39,212 nt of DNA from DASCQC01 sp036012865 (GCA_036012865.1 DASCQC010000007.1:1-39212); one strand, 5' to 3'; shown: positions 25,795 through 34,563, counted from the first letter of the stretch. Made by a program: numbers and translations. Notes: generated by a model not told the origin, from the letters alone.

Positions 25795-27912
25795 ATGTTT
25801 GCTCTTGTTGCACTATCATCCTTTTTTGATGAACTTATCCCTTACCTTATCGTAGGAAAAAACCCTACTCCAGGGATAAGAGTTCAAGTTCCTTTTGGCA
25901 AGCAAACTAAAATTGGAATAATTGTTAAACTAGCTGAATCCACTCATATCGATATCTCTACGATAAAACCTTTGGGGCACTGTATCGATTCTACTCCCAT
26001 TATTCCCAAGGCCTGGGTTGAACTTAGCTGGAAACTATCTAACTATTACCACATTTCAATTAACTCCGTCATTCTCACCATGCTTCCACCTTTACTAAAA
26101 AAGGACGAAAAAAAGAAGCACCTACCGCTTTGGCTGGGTAAATCTCCTCATGCATCGCGTGATCAACTTACCCCCAGACAAAAAAAACTTTATGATCTCA
26201 TTTCAAACACAACCCTATCACGACAACAATTAAAAATTAACGGGTTTTCCAGAAAACTACTCGAAGATCTTTACCTGAAAGGTATTCTCGAAACAAGACC
26301 CAACCCTCAGTCTATTACCCCTAACCCACCTTCATTAAACACCCAGCAGCAACATGTTGCCAAACAAATACAATGGGGAACTTTTAATACCTTTCTTTTC
26401 CATGGTATTACAGGAAGCGGTAAAACCGAAGTTTATGCAGAATGGATTAACACCTGCGTTCAACAAGGAAAACAGGCATTAATCTTAATTCCTGAAATTG
26501 GTCTCACACCACAAACGCTAGAACGATTTCAAAACCTCAACCTGCCTATTGCTTGCTTACACTCACGACTATCAGATCAAGAGCGTGCTGATCAATGGCT
26601 GGATATTGTTAAGGGGGACACTAAACTTATTCTGGGAACTCGCTCCGCGGTTTTTGCTCCCACTGATAATTTAGGACTCATTATTATAGATGAAGAACAT
26701 GACTCCTCATTTAAACAACAAACACAGTGGCGTTACCATGCCAGAGATATCGCCGCCTTTCTTGCCAAAAAGCTCAATATCCCCCTCATCCTCGGATCTG
26801 CCACCCCCTCCCTGGAAAGCCTTCATAATGTAGCAAACAAAAAATATCGACTATTACAACTAAATCAACGATACAAAAATCAATCACTGCCAAAAATAAT
26901 TCCTATTGATTGTCGAAAACAGCCACTAAATAATGGTTTTGCATTACACACTCTAAACACGATCCGTGATTATCTCAATCACAAACATCAAGTCATGGTT
27001 TACCTGAACCGTCGCGGCTATTCTCCTGTATCTCTCTGTCATGAATGCGGTGAACCTGCTCGTTGCTCGTCTTGTGAACGCCTCATGACTTACCATAAAA
27101 AGAATCAAACCCTACAATGCCATCACTGCAACCTACACCAAACCCTATCACAATGCTCTCACTGCCCTTCAACACAATGGGTGCATCACGGCCAAGGAAC
27201 TGAAAATATGGATGAGTTTCTATCCAATTATTTTCAATGCAATATTATTCGATTAGATCGCGACACAACATCTTCTTATGAAAAGTTCTCTGACTTGCTA
27301 AAGCAAGCTCAAGATCATGAATCTCCAATTATTGTTGGCACACAAATGCTAAGCAAGGGGCATAACTTTCCAGACTTAAGACTTGTTGTTATTCTCAATG
27401 TTGATCAATACCTTTATAGTCAAGACTTTAGATCAAGCGAGACCCTGTCTCAGCAAGTCATTCAAGTGGCAGGAAGGTGTGGCAGATATGGAAAAGGCGA
27501 GGTATTATTACAAACCTTACGCATAGAACACCCCCTAATTCAGAAGCTAACAGCGCATGACTATTTGGCGACTGCTCAATGGATTTTAGAAGATCGTCAA
27601 CGCTTTCAATTTCCACCTTATCAGAACATGGCTATTATTAGGGCTCATTCTAAACAAGAAAATTTAGCTCTCAACAGCCTGAAAGATTACCATCAAAGTG
27701 TCAGCAAAACTCAACCCAACAATATCCTTCACCCGCAACCAAGTGCTTTTGTTAAAAAGCTAGGAACCTACTATTATTACTGCTTGTTACAGCATCAAAC
27801 AAAGGGCTCTCTACACGCTCTAATCGCTCAACTGAAGCCTTTATTTGAATCTTTAAAATCAAAATATAAAAAGGTCAGCTTTCACCTTGAGCTTGACCCT
27901 ACAGAGTTTTAA
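25795..27912 (+). CDS. priA: Primosomal replication restart helicase PriA
   Basis: 705 residues (E. coli 732). I start at ATG 25795, because MFALVALSSFFDELIPYLI aligns with the PriA 3'-binding domain. A TTG at 25744 would add 17 residues without family likeness. Motifs: GIRVQVPFGKQTKIG, Walker A GITGSGKTEVY (204-214), Walker B DEEHD (299-303), and a zinc region with eight Cys from about 415 (CHECGEPARCSSC ... CHHC ... CSHC). VGTQMLSKGHNFPDL and VAGRCGRYGKG mark helicase motifs V and VI. It reloads DnaB at collapsed forks. There is no ribosome site before the ATG. The stop overlaps the convergent yaaA stop. Confidence 0.95.
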   Translation: MFALVALSSFFDELIPYLIVGKNPTPGIRVQVPFGKQTKIGIIVKLAESTHIDISTIKPLGHCIDSTPIIPKAWVELSWKLSNYYHISINSVILTMLPPLLKKDEKKKHLPLWLGKSPHASRDQLTPRQKKLYDLISNTTLSRQQLKINGFSRKLLEDLYLKGILETRPNPQSITPNPPSLNTQQQHVAKQIQWGTFNTFLFHGITGSGKTEVYAEWINTCVQQGKQALILIPEIGLTPQTLERFQNLNLPIACLHSRLSDQERADQWLDIVKGDTKLILGTRSAVFAPTDNLGLIIIDEEHDSSFKQQTQWRYHARDIAAFLAKKLNIPLILGSATPSLESLHNVANKKYRLLQLNQRYKNQSLPKIIPIDCRKQPLNNGFALHTLNTIRDYLNHKHQVMVYLNRRGYSPVSLCHECGEPARCSSCERLMTYHKKNQTLQCHHCNLHQTLSQCSHCPSTQWVHHGQGTENMDEFLSNYFQCNIIRLDRDTTSSYEKFSDLLKQAQDHESPIIVGTQMLSKGHNFPDLRLVVILNVDQYLYSQDFRSSETLSQQVIQVAGRCGRYGKGEVLLQTLRIEHPLIQKLTAHDYLATAQWILEDRQRFQFPPYQNMAIIRAHSKQENLALNSLKDYHQSVSKTQPNNILHPQPSAFVKKLGTYYYYCLLQHQTKGSLHALIAQLKPLFESLKSKYKKVSFHLELDPTEF

Positions 27913-28685
27913 GAAACCCTTTCTCTAATAAAGACCCAAACAGCGTCATTCGAATTATCCTCTTGGTATTGATACCCTAAAGGGTTCAGTTGTTTAATGT
28001 CGTCAATCTTTTGAATATCACCGCACATCATGAGATTAGCCATCGAACCCCTAGCTCTCTTGGCATTCACACCGACTGTTTTTAATCGCCCTTTGACCCA
28101 ATCCTTAAAGACAACGGTAAGAACCCGCTGCTCAATTTTTCTTAACTTGACAGACTTGGCATATTCTTCAGAAGCTAAATTGACTAAGTAGCTCAATTGG
28201 TTTTCACGCATATGTTGATTAATTGCCTCTGTTATTGACTCCTGCCAAAACTCATAAAGATTACTACCTCTTGATGTTTTTAAGGCTGTTCCCATTTCTA
28301 ATCGATACGGTAAAATGGCATCTAGTGGCCTTAATAAACCATACATGCCCGATAAAATACCTAAAGATATTTGAGCCTTATGAAGTACCTCTTTATCCCA
28401 GTCTTCTGCTTTCATATTCCGGTACACATCTCCATGAAAAGCAAAAATAGCAGGCATAGCTTTTGAGCTGGTATGCCCCTGCTGTGAAAAATCTTGATAC
28501 CTCTCGTAATTTAACTGCGCCAGGTTTTCCGAGACCCCCATTAATTCTTGAATGCCTTTAACTGAATACGTCTTAAGTACAGTGGCTAACTCTAAACTAC
28601 TTTCCAAAAACATTGGCGATGAGATTGTTGTTCTTATGGCCCCTTCATTCAATCGTTTTGCAGGGGATATCAAACAATACAACAT
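27909..28685 (-). CDS. yaaA: Peroxide stress protein YaaA
   Basis: 258 residues (E. coli 258). ISPAKRLN at the N-terminus, LMGVSENLAQLNYERYQDF, IFAFHGDVYRNM, ILSGMYGLLRPLDAILPYRL and VNLASEEYAKSV are YaaA (DUF328) hallmarks. It limits free iron and DNA damage during peroxide stress and has a DNA-binding fold. AGGAAA lies just upstream of the ATG. It is convergent with priA, with the last four bases shared. Confidence 0.93.
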   Translation of the reverse strand: MLYCLISPAKRLNEGAIRTTISSPMFLESSLELATVLKTYSVKGIQELMGVSENLAQLNYERYQDFSQQGHTSSKAMPAIFAFHGDVYRNMKAEDWDKEVLHKAQISLGILSGMYGLLRPLDAILPYRLEMGTALKTSRGSNLYEFWQESITEAINQHMRENQLSYLVNLASEEYAKSVKLRKIEQRVLTVVFKDWVKGRLKTVGVNAKRARGSMANLMMCGDIQKIDDIKQLNPLGYQYQEDNSNDAVWVFIRERVS

Positions 28686-28807
28686 GATTCATTTCCTATA
28701 AGTTCGCTTCATATCCTAATTAGATTACCCCCACCTAACAAGCCCTACTTAACATTTGTAGAGTTTTTTAAATAAAATTAACCCACAACCCGGTTTTTTT
28801 TAAAACA

Positions 28808-28820
28808 ATATACTATAAAC
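28808..28820 (+). promoter_or_regulatory. Shared 13-bp element ATATACTATAAAC, copy 1
   Basis: The identical 13-mer occurs at 29389-29401, upstream of the next orphan gene. It contains TATACT, a good -10 hexamer, 26 bases before the ATG at 28847. No matching -35 box is seen, so an activator or alternative sigma factor could be needed. Confidence 0.45.
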
Positions 28821-28846
28821 AAATATGTCATAGATTGGAGAAAAAA

Positions 28847-29278
28847 ATGGCCCCTCAACCTAAAGACCTTAAACAGGAATACCAAGAAATCGCAGCAATT
28901 ATTGGAAAGATAATAGACAATATAGAAAACACCATTAGCCAGGATTTACCGGCTAATACAGATTCTACCAGAAGCCCTAGGTTCTTTGACCCCGCCCACG
29001 TCGACGTCGATATTTTTAATACAATTGAAAAACAACTAAAATCCATGCAAAGCGAAAAAGATTCAGCTGGTATAAAAAAACCAATTATTGAATACCTCCA
29101 AAGCTCTCTAACTTATCTTTTGGATCTGTTAAAAAAAGCCCTTAAATTTGTTGAGAATTTAATCAAAAACCCAGACATTCAAAAAATAGGCCACGATATT
29201 GGAAAAATCGTTACTGAAGTAGACGAATTCATTCGTTCTATTTTACCTCAAGAACCTTTAAGCCAACCCAAGCATTAA
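28847..29278 (+). CDS. Orphan small helical protein (first of a pair)
   Basis: Function not recognised. 143 residues from ATG 28847, set by GGAG at 28837-28840; an upstream in-frame TTG at 28835 overlaps that site. There is no signal peptide. Residues 1-38 are helical (QEYQEIAAIIGKIIDNIENT) and 39-60 look loop-like. Residues 75-135 are amphipathic helix (YLQSSLTYLLDLLKKALKF, VENLIKNPDIQKIGHDIGK). The tail is Pro/Gln-rich. It shares with the next gene an upstream 13-mer, size class and an IKK-start helix of the SLLxxLKxLKK kind. They may be diverged relatives, but this likeness is weak. Confidence 0.6.
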   Translation: MAPQPKDLKQEYQEIAAIIGKIIDNIENTISQDLPANTDSTRSPRFFDPAHVDVDIFNTIEKQLKSMQSEKDSAGIKKPIIEYLQSSLTYLLDLLKKALKFVENLIKNPDIQKIGHDIGKIVTEVDEFIRSILPQEPLSQPKH

Positions 29279-29388
29279 CTTAATATTGATGGATATTTTT
29301 CAGGGAAACCTAAAAAACCACTTTATTTAGATCAAAGCTTATCGCTACATGACATATTATCTATATAAATCATGATTTTATGCAAAAT

Positions 29389-29401
29389 ATATACTATAAA
29401 C
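29389..29401 (+). promoter_or_regulatory. Shared 13-bp element ATATACTATAAAC, copy 2
   Basis: Identical to 28808-28820. It lies 35 bases before the ATG at 29437 and contains a TATACT -10-like hexamer. A shorter CTATAAA core also stands upstream of the dikinase-like gene (near 1435-1441), although such cores also occur by chance in this AT-rich DNA. Confidence 0.45.
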
Positions 29402-29436
29402 CATAGACAAGAACCCATAGTTATAAGGAGAAGACA

Positions 29437-29967
29437 ATGCCAGAAGAACATGCTATTCATGATCTTAGTGATATACTTTCTGCCTCGCGAGACAAAATAA
29501 CCCAACCACATTTATTAGCAGAGACCCTCACCTTAATCCTCAAAAGATCAAAGGCAGATCACCGTGAAATCAAATCCCATTTGCCTGAAAACTTAAAACA
29601 TGTACCCTATCAAAAAACTAACTTTTTCAAAGAAAAACATAATCAACAAACATTCTTAGAAAGCGCTCAAAAATTATTTGACATGTCAAAGAAATTATCT
29701 GATAAGATTCTTCATAACCCGATTAAAAAAACATTAAAAAAGGTCAAAACCTCATTACTTAATATCTTGAAAGAACTCAAACGAATAATTAGATGCCTTC
29801 ATTCTCTATTAAAACAGTTAGATGAATCTAATCTATTAATTATGCAACCTAACTTTTACGCATCTATTAAAATAGCGGTCGGTGCACTTAAACTGCTAGA
29901 CAACATTCTTGATTGGTTCACCAAGAATGTTGCCCACTCAAAACAGCCACAAAAACAACACAATTAA
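29437..29967 (+). CDS. Orphan small basic helical protein (second of a pair)
   Basis: Function not recognised. 176 residues; AAGGAG ends 6 bases before the ATG, a strong ribosome site. There is no signal peptide. The protein is lysine-rich and almost all helical: LAETLTLILKRSK, ESAQKLFDMSKKLSDKIL, IKKTLKKVKTSLLNILKELK, RIIRCLHSLLKQLDE, and a C-terminal hydrophobic helix ASIKIAVGALKLLDNILDWF that might touch membranes. It lies between the first orphan and mnmG, which has its own promoter just downstream. Confidence 0.6.
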   Translation: MPEEHAIHDLSDILSASRDKITQPHLLAETLTLILKRSKADHREIKSHLPENLKHVPYQKTNFFKEKHNQQTFLESAQKLFDMSKKLSDKILHNPIKKTLKKVKTSLLNILKELKRIIRCLHSLLKQLDESNLLIMQPNFYASIKIAVGALKLLDNILDWFTKNVAHSKQPQKQHN

Positions 29968-29983
29968 AAACATAAGCTTACCA

Positions 29984-30011
29984 TTGAAATGCCCTTGCAA
30001 GCATGTATAAT
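29984..30011 (+). promoter_or_regulatory. Sigma-70 promoter of mnmG
   Basis: TTGAAA (29984-29989) and a perfect TATAAT (30006-30011) are separated by 16 bases, with TG just before the -10 (TGTATAAT). The predicted start near 30018 gives a leader of about 22 bases. Confidence 0.7.
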
Positions 30012-30039
30012 AACATGGACTTAATTCAAGTAATACCCT

Positions 30040-31890
30040 ATGAAAAATAGATTTGACGTAATTGTTATTGGTGGTGGCCATGCTGGGGTGGAAGCTGCAA
30101 GAGCTTCTGCAGAGATGGGGGCAAAAACATTGCTTATCACCCACCAAATAGACACCCTAGGACAAATGTCTTGCAACCCAGCCATTGGGGGATTAGGAAA
30201 AACTCATTTGGTCAAAGAGGTAGATGCTCTTGGGGGCTTGATAGCTCAAGCAACAGACCTTGCCGGTATTCATTTTAGAGTTCTCAACAGGCGTAAAGGT
30301 CCTGCTGTAAGGGCTACAAGAGCTCAAGCTGATCGAAGTTTATACCGATCAGCCATTCGATCCCTGCTGGATCAACAAAAGAATTTATGGCTATTTCAAA
30401 GTGCCGTTGAAGACCTGGGCATTAACAAACATCAAGTCGATTGTGTTAAAACTCAACAGGGTTTAATTTTTTATGCAAAAAAAATAGTCTTAACCACCGG
30501 TACCTTTTTAAATGGGAAAATTCATATAGGTAAAGATAATTATCAAGGAGGAAGAGCTGGGGACGCTGCATCCATCTCTTTGGCAGAGAAATTAAAAACG
30601 CTGCCTTTTCGTTTTGGTCGTCTCAAAACAGGAACGCCCCCTAGAATTGCTTTTGATAGCATTGATACCTCTGTCATGACGCCTCAACCAGGCGATGACC
30701 CCATTCCTTATATGTCAAGCCTCAACCCTCAGCCACACCCACAACAAACCTTGTGCTATATTACACATACTCAGCCGAAGACACATGACATTATCAGGGA
30801 ATATTTGGAAGAATCCGCCATGTATTCAGGCAACATTTCTGGCGTAGGTCCAAGGTACTGCCCATCCATTGAGGATAAGGTTGTAAGGTTTGCTGATAAA
30901 ACGTCGCATCAAGTATTCATTGAGCCTGAAGGCTTATCTGTCAATGAAATTTACCCCAATGGCATTTCCACCAGCCTGCCTTATCACTGTCAGCAGCTCT
31001 TTGTTCGCAGTATCATTGGCCTTGAAAATGCCCATATTACTCGACCAGGCTATGCCATCGAGTACGATTACTTTGACCCTAGAGACCTCAAACCCTGGTT
31101 AGAATCTAAATACATAGGGGGCTTGTATTTTGCCGGGCAAATTAATGGAACAACGGGTTATGAAGAGGCTGCAGCCCAAGGTCTTCTTGCAGGCATCAAT
31201 GCAGCAAGATCACATCAAAACTTAGACCCATGGTACCCTAAAAGAAATGAAGCCTACCTTGGAGTTCTGGTGGATGATTTAATTCAATTAGGAACCCATG
31301 AGCCCTATAGAATGTTTACCAGCAGAGCTGAATACCGCCTTATTTTGCGAGAAGATAACGCTGATTTACGACTAACAGCGAAAGGCTTTGATCTTGGCGT
31401 CGTTCCTGAACAACTAAATAATCAATTAAAAACCAAAGAAAAAGCCCTCAAAGAGCTCACTCAATGGCTGGAGCATAGATGCCTTCCGAAAAGCCCTCTC
31501 GATCAACAATATGAGCTAAAACTGACTCAAGGCATAACGCTTAATAGCTTACTTAAACGCCCTGAAATCAATGCATCCATTGTTCTGGAGCATTACGATG
31601 TGCCTAACGCCCTTAAACCCTACCTCGATCACATTGAGTTTGATATCAAATACGCCGGGTATGTTGAAAGAATGCATAAAGACATCAGCAAAAAAGAAAA
31701 GGTTGAACAAACCGTTATCCCTGAAGAACTTGATTTGAATTCAATCAAAGGACTTTCAAATGAAGTTAAGGAAAAGCTGACAGCAAGTAAACCTCATACT
31801 CTAGGGCAAGCATCGAGAATAAGTGGGGTCACTCCAGCCGCCATATCAATTTTAATGATTATGATAAAAAAACACTTAGCCACCGTGTAA
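30040..31890 (+). CDS. mnmG: tRNA uridine-5-carboxymethylaminomethyl modification enzyme MnmG (GidA)
   Basis: 616 residues (E. coli 629). FAD site GGGHAGVEAARASAEMG (11-27), HQIDTLGQMSCNPAIGGLGK, GPAVRATRAQADR, GRLKTGTPPRI, VGPRYCPSIEDKVVRFADK, AGQINGTTGYEEAAAQGLLA and the C-terminal GQASRISGVTPAAISILM are diagnostic. With MnmE it modifies U34 of tRNAs reading split codon boxes. The tRNA-Gln(TTG) at 35041 is a typical substrate. mnmG is separated from rsmG here. It is convergent with pth, 12 bases apart. Confidence 0.98.
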   Translation: MKNRFDVIVIGGGHAGVEAARASAEMGAKTLLITHQIDTLGQMSCNPAIGGLGKTHLVKEVDALGGLIAQATDLAGIHFRVLNRRKGPAVRATRAQADRSLYRSAIRSLLDQQKNLWLFQSAVEDLGINKHQVDCVKTQQGLIFYAKKIVLTTGTFLNGKIHIGKDNYQGGRAGDAASISLAEKLKTLPFRFGRLKTGTPPRIAFDSIDTSVMTPQPGDDPIPYMSSLNPQPHPQQTLCYITHTQPKTHDIIREYLEESAMYSGNISGVGPRYCPSIEDKVVRFADKTSHQVFIEPEGLSVNEIYPNGISTSLPYHCQQLFVRSIIGLENAHITRPGYAIEYDYFDPRDLKPWLESKYIGGLYFAGQINGTTGYEEAAAQGLLAGINAARSHQNLDPWYPKRNEAYLGVLVDDLIQLGTHEPYRMFTSRAEYRLILREDNADLRLTAKGFDLGVVPEQLNNQLKTKEKALKELTQWLEHRCLPKSPLDQQYELKLTQGITLNSLLKRPEINASIVLEHYDVPNALKPYLDHIEFDIKYAGYVERMHKDISKKEKVEQTVIPEELDLNSIKGLSNEVKEKLTASKPHTLGQASRISGVTPAAISILMIMIKKHLATV

Positions 31891-31902
31891 CCTAGACTTA
31901 AG

Positions 31903-32469
31903 TTATGAATCGCTGTGCAACTGTTCAATGGCCACAGATCGATCGTCTCCCATAAGCCCTGCTAAGCAGAACTCTAATTGGGTCAATGATTGTTGTATTG
32001 TTACTCTGTCTTCAGCATTGGGTGCTTTTAACACGTACGAAGAAACCAAGCTGGCATCACCTGGGTGACCAATTCCAACCCTTAGCCGATGAAAGTCTTT
32101 GCCTATATGCCGAGAAATATCTTTGATGCCATTATGACCCCCTGCACCACCGCCCATTTTATACCTGACGACACCACACTCAAAATCAAGGTCATCATAA
32201 ACAACGTATAAATCTTCAGGCTTAATGCGATAGTAACTTAAAAAATTTCTAACCGGAAGGCCGGAGACATTCATAAAAGATTCAGTTTTAACCAACCAAA
32301 CAGAATGTGCTTCTATCGTGGTTTTCACTGCTTGCACAGACGCCATTTGTACGTCCTTTAAAACCACCCCTCTAGAGGCTGCTAATTGATCAATCAGCCA
32401 CTGCCCAACATTATGTCGGGTTTTAGCATAAGCATCCCCTGGGTTACCTAAACCCACAATCACTTTCAT
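31903..32469 (-). CDS. pth: Peptidyl-tRNA hydrolase
   Basis: 188 residues (E. coli 194). VGLGNPGDAYAKTRHNVGQW with catalytic His19, FMNVSG, YVVYDDLDF with Asp93, GGGAGGHNGIKDI and FHRLRVGIGHPG mark the family. It frees tRNA from stalled peptidyl-tRNA. The ATG overlaps the prs stop (ATGA at 32466-32469), so prs and pth form a coupled pair. Confidence 0.97.
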   Translation of the reverse strand: MKVIVGLGNPGDAYAKTRHNVGQWLIDQLAASRGVVLKDVQMASVQAVKTTIEAHSVWLVKTESFMNVSGLPVRNFLSYYRIKPEDLYVVYDDLDFECGVVRYKMGGGAGGHNGIKDISRHIGKDFHRLRVGIGHPGDASLVSSYVLKAPNAEDRVTIQQSLTQLEFCLAGLMGDDRSVAIEQLHSDS

Positions 32470-33401
32470 AAAAATAGATCTCCTAGTGATTTATCTTGAA
32501 AAACCCGCTGAATAACATCCGCTATCAAGGGGGCTACACTCATCGTCCGTATTTTTGAACACGTCTGTAAATCATCGCGTAAGGGGATGGTATTACAAAA
32601 GATTAATTCATTAACATCTGATAACATTAACTCATCTGGACTAAAAGCAGTACAAACAGGGTGCGTTACATAAGCCAGAACTGAAAGCGCCCCACTTGCT
32701 TTCAATGCTTTAGCCGCTTGCATTAAGGTTTTTCCTGTATCCAGTAAATCATCAATTAAAATACAGTGATAGCCATTAACATCACCAATGGTGTGTAAAG
32801 TTTGGGTTCCGTGCTGAGGGTCCCTGCGTTTATCAATAATGGCTAAATCTGATCCACCCAGTTTTTTCGCCAAGGCTCGAGCTCTGACAACTCCCCCTAC
32901 ATCAGGTGAAACAACTTTCATCTTCGTTAATTTCTTGTGAAGAATATCTTCAATAAAGATAGGGGTCGCATACATATTATCGATGGGCATGCTGAAAAAA
33001 CCCTGCATAACCTCTGAATGCATATCCATAATCAAGATACGATCAACCTTGATTGCAGCAAGCATGTCTGCAACAACCTTAGCCATAATAGGAATTCTTG
33101 CTGACCCAATTCGGCGATCTTGTCGAGCATAGCCAAAATAAGGCATAACAAGTGTCACTGACTTAGCAGAAGCTCTCTTTAGAGCATCTACAATAGCTAT
33201 TAGTTCCATCAATAAATCATTCACCGGCGAACAAGTAGATTGTAAAACAACGGCATCAACCCCTCTCACCGAGGTACCTAGTTCAACATCAACCTCTCCA
33301 TCTGCAAACGATGAAACATGAATTTTTTCTAAATCAACACCTAGGTGTTCAACAATAGCTTGAGACAATTCTGGATGAGAACTGCCGGAAAAAACTTTCA
33401 T
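32466..33401 (-). CDS. prs: Ribose-phosphate pyrophosphokinase (PRPP synthetase)
   Basis: 311 residues (E. coli 315). VFSGSSHPELSQ, SFADGEVDVELGTSVRG, VMPYFGYARQDRR, MDMHSEVMQGFF, SPDVGGVVRARALAKKL, IDKRR, and the PRPP-binding CILIDDLLDTGKTL identify Prs. It makes PRPP from ribose 5-phosphate and ATP for nucleotides, His and Trp. A TTGAAT-16-TATAAT promoter lies about 50-80 bases upstream. Confidence 0.97.
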   Translation of the reverse strand: MKVFSGSSHPELSQAIVEHLGVDLEKIHVSSFADGEVDVELGTSVRGVDAVVLQSTCSPVNDLLMELIAIVDALKRASAKSVTLVMPYFGYARQDRRIGSARIPIMAKVVADMLAAIKVDRILIMDMHSEVMQGFFSMPIDNMYATPIFIEDILHKKLTKMKVVSPDVGGVVRARALAKKLGGSDLAIIDKRRDPQHGTQTLHTIGDVNGYHCILIDDLLDTGKTLMQAAKALKASGALSVLAYVTHPVCTAFSPDELMLSDVNELIFCNTIPLRDDLQTCSKIRTMSVAPLIADVIQRVFQDKSLGDLFL

Positions 33402-33455
33402 AAACCTAAACTCAAATTTAAACCTTTATTTAATGAGATAAATTAACTAAAAATC

Positions 33456-33483
33456 ATTATACCTTGATCCATAGAATATTCAA
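33456..33483 (-). promoter_or_regulatory. Sigma-70 promoter of prs-pth
   Basis: On the minus strand TTGAAT (33483-33478) and TATAAT (33461-33456) are 16 bases apart. The predicted start near 33449 leaves a leader of about 48 bases before prs. Confidence 0.65.
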
Positions 33484-33548
33484 TTGTCCTATTCATATAC
33501 CCGAAACTTTATTGTGTGATCTATTGATATTGATAAGAAAAATAACTA

Positions 33549-33577
33549 TTGACAAACCCTGCCAAAAAAGCTAAAAT
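33549..33577 (+). promoter_or_regulatory. Near-consensus sigma-70 promoter of the NLS-like orphan
   Basis: A perfect TTGACA (33549-33554) and TAAAAT (33572-33577) are 17 bases apart, 33 bases before the ATG at 33611. It is among the best promoters in the window. Confidence 0.75.
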
Positions 33578-33610
33578 TCAAATACTAATCAAGAGCAAAG
33601 ACAGGTAATC

Positions 33611-34270
33611 ATGAAAAGATCAGCACCAAGCCTATTTGATTCAAAGACTTCAAAAAAAAAACCTAAACTAGAACCCAAAAATCTAAGATCTCTTTTTGAT
33701 GGCCTTAAATGGCATATATTAAGCAACCAAAAAGACTTCCTAAGCAAACCTGGTGCATATAAGCTACAAATAACATGCGCAAACCTTGCCCACTCAGTCC
33801 CCTTCCGTCAGTATTTAATATCACAACACTTTACTGTTGGAAGTCTCAATATGACTCACTGCTTAATTACTGATACTTTTATGCTTCGTGGGGGAGAACA
33901 ACAGTTAACACTTAGCTCAGAGATAGCTACCGGATATTACGAACAATATCAATCATTACCCCAAGAATTAAAGCAATTATTAAACGACGATTCATTCAAG
34001 CCATCACCCTTCGACAATATGGCTTTGGAGTTGAGGGGTTTTATTCCTGTAAAAGCACTGTTACCTTATCTGCCACAAGAAATATCCCAGGCCGTTCAAA
34101 TTGAATTAATGACAAAGGTGTATCTATTCAAAATAATAAAAGAAAACCACAAAAGAATTGAAGAGCAGCGCAGTGAGATTAACGAACTGAGGGCGCAGTT
34201 TAAAGATATGTCACAACAGATTGCTATACTACAAGTATCTCAAAACCATCAACCTGATTCCATGCGTTGA
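33611..34270 (+). CDS. Orphan protein with NLS-like N-terminus and C-terminal coiled coil
   Basis: Function not recognised. 219 residues, with AGG in ACAGGTAATC before the ATG. The N-terminus MKRSAPSLFDSKTSKKKPKL has the layout of a bipartite nuclear localisation signal (KR, 11 residues, KKKPK). The middle (residues 25-165) is a soluble domain of mixed structure, with FDGLKWHIL, HSVPFRQYLISQHF and ELRGFIPVKALLPYLPQE. The last 45 residues are a coiled coil (IKENHKRIEEQRSEINELR, FKDMSQQIAILQ). There is no signal peptide. With its strong promoter it is expected to be expressed. An effector acting in a eukaryotic nucleus is a hypothesis; a basic DNA- or RNA-binding tail is the alternative. Confidence 0.65.
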   Translation: MKRSAPSLFDSKTSKKKPKLEPKNLRSLFDGLKWHILSNQKDFLSKPGAYKLQITCANLAHSVPFRQYLISQHFTVGSLNMTHCLITDTFMLRGGEQQLTLSSEIATGYYEQYQSLPQELKQLLNDDSFKPSPFDNMALELRGFIPVKALLPYLPQEISQAVQIELMTKVYLFKIIKENHKRIEEQRSEINELRAQFKDMSQQIAILQVSQNHQPDSMR

Positions 34271-34489
34271 TTTTCAAATAAATATGGATAAAAGTCAAGC
34301 AATCCTATTTTATTCCACCCAGCTATGAGCTCTTTAATGAATGAATTGAGAATATTTTGTCTATCTTCGGCAGAATCGCTTATGAGTATTTGTACATGAC
34401 TCATCACTGGCTGAAAATATTTGTGGTGAAGCTATAACCCTCAAATACCGCTGCATCACGTCTAGATGACCTTCTGTAACGCCTTCCAT
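34249..34489 (-). pseudogene. Possible frameshifted coding remnant
   Basis: Two overlapping minus-strand frames look coding. One starts at ATG 34489 (MEGVTEGHLDVMQRYLRVIA...) and stops at 34361. The other, in a different frame, reads from about 34404 (MSHVQILISDSAEDRQNILN, then SFIKELIAGWNKIGLLDFYP) to a stop at 34249. Joined near 34404-34410 they would give one protein of about 80 residues, as if one indel had broken a gene. It overlaps the end of the preceding orphan on the other strand. I do not recognise the family, and a pair of chance frames is possible. Confidence 0.28.
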
Positions 34490-34563
34490 TACAGATTTTT
34501 ACTAGCATTTTCTTCCTGTAGGTCAGGACCTCTCATACGTTTGTCATGGGCCCTTTGTTAGAC

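Noticed and set aside
29279..29287. CTTAATATT, like half of the Legionella/Coxiella PmrA box
   Set aside because: It is a single copy with no second half in register and is about 100 bases from the likely -10; such words are expected in AT-rich DNA.
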